From contig NZ_CP059901.1 of assembly GCF_014127285.1 (NCBI RefSeq), positions 2,480,001-2,544,000 on the forward strand: a stretch of 64,000 bases of DNA. Direction: 5' to 3'. This document shows positions 63,413 through 64,000 of this stretch, in pieces. Position numbers and translations under genes: made by a program. The DNA comes from Mumia sp. ZJ1417. GTDB lineage: Bacteria; Actinomycetota; Actinomycetes; Propionibacteriales; Nocardioidaceae. Under the pieces are notes generated by a model that ran no database searches, was not told the DNA's origin, and worked only from the letters and a program-made list of their open reading frames with translations. The number at the start of each line of letters is the position of its first letter. Within the stretch, counting starts at the first letter, position 1.

Positions 63413-64000
63413 CAGGCTTCTCCGTACGGCAGAGCATCACCGGGGTGGTGGTCGCGCTGCGACCTCGCGCGGCTCCGGGCGGTCGTCCGGGCCCGGCGCC
63501 ATGCACGTCGACCGGCACGAAGTAGGGCATCGGCCGCGGCCGACTCACCAGCTGGCGATAGCGGACCTCGAGGGCGTCGTCGCGGTGCCCGATCTCGTAC
63601 GGCCCGTAGCCGCACGCGCCGAGGTAGAGCGTCGCGCCGAGGCCCCACACGTCGCTGGCGGGCGACGGCACACCGTACCCCTGCGGATCGGCCTGCTCGG
63701 GCGCGAGGTAGTCGTCGGTCCCGACGACGTAGCCGTGCGGGGGCGCCCATGATGACGCTGCTGGGCTTGACGTCGAGGTGCACCACGTCGCGTACGCGCA
63801 GGTAGTGCAGTGCCGACGCCAGCTCGAGCCCGAGCGGCAGCAGCTGCTGGACCGGCAGTGCGCCGTGCTTGCGTACGAGCGAGGAGAGGCGCGGGCCGTC
63901 GAGGTTCTCGAGGATCAGGTACGGCCGTGCCGCGGGCCGTCGCGCCGGACGCCGAACCGGCGCACGATCGCGGGATGGGCCAGATCGGCGAGCGTGTCGG
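63413..64000 (-). pseudogene. Decayed Ser/Thr protein kinase (partial, runs off the window)
   Basis: Pieces of an eukaryotic-like kinase appear in different frames. LADLAHPAIVRRFGVRRDG is in one; YLILENLDGPRLSSLVRKHG and the catalytic-loop region VVHLDVKPSSVIMGAP are in another; GTDDYLAPEQ and SDVWGLGATLYLGACGYGP (activation segment and helix F) follow in a third. The DFG-containing segment of about 20-25 residues between VIMGAP and GTDDYLAPEQ is missing, and the region after the last piece is degenerate. At least two frame changes plus a deletion make a functional kinase unlikely. The 5' part lies beyond position 64000. Confidence 0.75.

Overview
The window is high-GC actinobacterial chromosome. 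Gene content and order, frequent GTG starts, and pervasive 1-8 base start/stop overlaps (ATGA, GTGA, TGATG) fit a Propionibacteriales/Nocardioidaceae-like organism; the genus cannot be fixed from sequence alone. No rRNA, tRNA, CRISPR array, insertion sequence or prophage was seen.

The backbone is a conserved minus-strand housekeeping block that in Mycobacterium tuberculosis runs from about Rv2786c down to Rv2737c. Read right to left it is ribF (63.1 kb), rpsO, pnp, an M16 protease, dapB, thyA, dfrA, dapA, rnj, ftsK, a RodZ-like protein, pgsA, cinA, clgR and a DUF3046 gene. A mycobacterial-type LexA/SOS box at the extreme left edge suggests that recA lies just outside the window. Accessory modules separate these core genes.

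Layout from left to right. 0-2.7 kb: recA control region, monofunctional catalase katE, DUF3046. 2.7-8.3 kb: MMPL/RND exporter with divergent TetR regulator, and an ABC-2 drug-type exporter (ATPase plus two permeases). 8.5-14 kb: lhr helicase and Nei glycosylase. 14-20 kb: clgR-cinA-pgsA-rodZ-ftsK core. 20-21.6 kb: an ECF41 sigma factor with its carboxymuconolactone-decarboxylase partner. 21.6-24.4 kb: arginine deiminase and amino-acid antiporter. 24.5-34.8 kb: one large nitrate/nitrite assimilation operon narK-nasA-nasB-nirB-nirD-nnaR-cbiX plus a frameshifted small ORF. 35-39.1 kb: rnj-dapA and thyA-dfrA. 39.2-41.4 kb: GNAT, DUF2461, AzlCD. 41.5-45.3 kb: dapB, NYN-LOTUS protein, cold-shock protein, desaturase. 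45.4-55.2 kb: an eight-gene minus-strand run encoding a two-component system, a Cys-repeat lipoprotein, a MacAB-like exporter, a P-type ATPase and kynureninase. 55.3-60 kb: PPOX protein, M16 protease, pnp, rpsO. 60-63.4 kb: acidic small protein, multicopper oxidase, ribF, small secreted protein. 63.4-64 kb: a decayed Ser/Thr kinase pseudogene.

The most unusual signal is a set of long, nearly perfect dispersed palindromes. Three copies of one family (element A) share a 22-nt arm. One is intergenic, and two lie inside genes (the RodZ-like gene and nasB), where they are translated in frame as extra peptide. A second family (element B, two copies) sits at convergent gene ends and in one case supplies the end of the nei gene. 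Short REP-like elements and 21-nt tandem repeats likewise extend nirD and nasB. This resembles the in-frame palindromic elements of Rickettsia and deserves a genome-wide search. A strong excess of CGTACG, including rare GTA and CGT codons used in that context, is a second genome-scale oddity.
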